Assembly: GCA_035516175.1 (NCBI GenBank)
Contig: DATJAO010000056.1
Location: 1-12,396 of the forward strand
Source of the DNA: DASPSR01 sp035516175
Lineage (GTDB): Bacteria; Nitrospirota; UBA9217
Direction: 5' to 3'
DNA length: 12,396 nt
Both the position numbers and the translations under genes were made by a program. The notes beneath the pieces were generated by a model. That model did not search any database and had not been told where the DNA came from. It saw nothing but the letters and a program-made list of their open reading frames with translations. Shown one piece after another: positions 12,259 through 12,396 of this stretch. The stretch's first letter is position 1, and each line of letters opens with the position of its first letter.

Positions 12259-12396
12259 TCACCCCCTGATTCCTCGTTTGAGTATCTCCCAATCCACCAT
12301 GTGCTCTATGGGCGCCAGGTCGTCAGTGAGCGGCTTGTACCGGTTGTCGAATGCGCTCTCCCTGAAGTTCACCTGGCTGTACCGTGCAATGCCCTG
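12259..12396 (-). CDS. 3' end of an unidentified gene; tail resembles spermidine-synthase-type proteins
   Basis: Only the last 45 codons are in the window, read leftwards in phase from the right edge and ending at TGA (12261-12259). The sequence QGIARYSQVNFRES is followed by NRYKPLTDDLAPIEHMVDWE and ends LKRGIRG. Segments of the form LTDDxAPxE near the C-terminus occur in spermidine-synthase-like proteins, including those fused to a membrane transporter domain, and that is the only basis for the suggestion. The reading looks coding: charged and aromatic residues are well spread and no stop occurs. Identity needs the sequence to the right. Confidence 0.6.
   Translation of the reverse strand, partial: QGIARYSQVNFRESAFDNRYKPLTDDLAPIEHMVDWEILKRGIRG

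Overview
The window looks like chromosomal DNA of an anaerobic Gram-negative bacterium of the deltaproteobacterial type (Desulfuromonadota or Desulfobacterota, Geobacter-like). The placement is an inference. It rests on a GEMM-I riboswitch of the cyclic AMP-GMP (3',3'-cGAMP) subtype, which is best known from Geobacter and its relatives, on several envelope lipoproteins with good lipoboxes, and on a mid-GC coding style. No rRNA, tRNA, CRISPR array or prophage module was seen.

Left part (1-5100, all leftward). The window opens inside an IS200/IS605-type Y1 transposase gene. Next to it lies a three-gene operon read from right to left: a 149-residue lipoprotein (4785-4336), an 857-residue multidomain lipoprotein with carboxypeptidase-regulatory-like modules, a PEGA domain and TPRs (4261-1688), and a 405-residue PD40/TolB-like beta-propeller (1665-448). 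The leader of this operon is the main discovery here. It holds a promoter (TTGACA-17-TAAATT with a TG extension), then a GEMM-I aptamer (about 5034-4934) carrying A rather than G at the base that reads the ligand, then a strong intrinsic terminator (4900-4861), then the first gene. The simplest reading is a cGAMP-responsive transcription-attenuation switch controlling an envelope lipoprotein/propeller operon.

Middle (5100-8400). A rightward ABC-F ATPase gene of YheS type (5299-7164) starts divergently from the riboswitch promoter and has a leader with competing hairpins. A bidirectional terminator (7353-7384) separates it from two leftward genes: a small TPR lipoprotein (7933-7400) and the nucleoside phosphorylase gene ppnP (8385-8068). 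Each of these two has its own plausible promoter.

Right part (8400-12396). There is a non-coding stretch with repeats and overlapping face-to-face promoters (8386-8723), then ettA (10406-8724), the ribosome-associated translational throttle. An AT-rich island (about 10473-10733) follows, with a small rightward ORF of unknown function (10734-10922). A leftward class II histone-deacetylase-like amidohydrolase gene (11971-11054) may be transcribed without a leader. The window ends in the last 45 codons of another leftward gene (12396-12259), whose tail weakly resembles spermidine-synthase-type proteins.

The genes outside the lipoprotein operon look like ordinary chromosomal housekeeping genes (translation factors, nucleotide salvage, deacetylase). 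The lipoprotein operon is the unusual part: it appears to put a set of envelope scaffold proteins under a second messenger linked in Geobacter to surface attachment and extracellular electron transfer.
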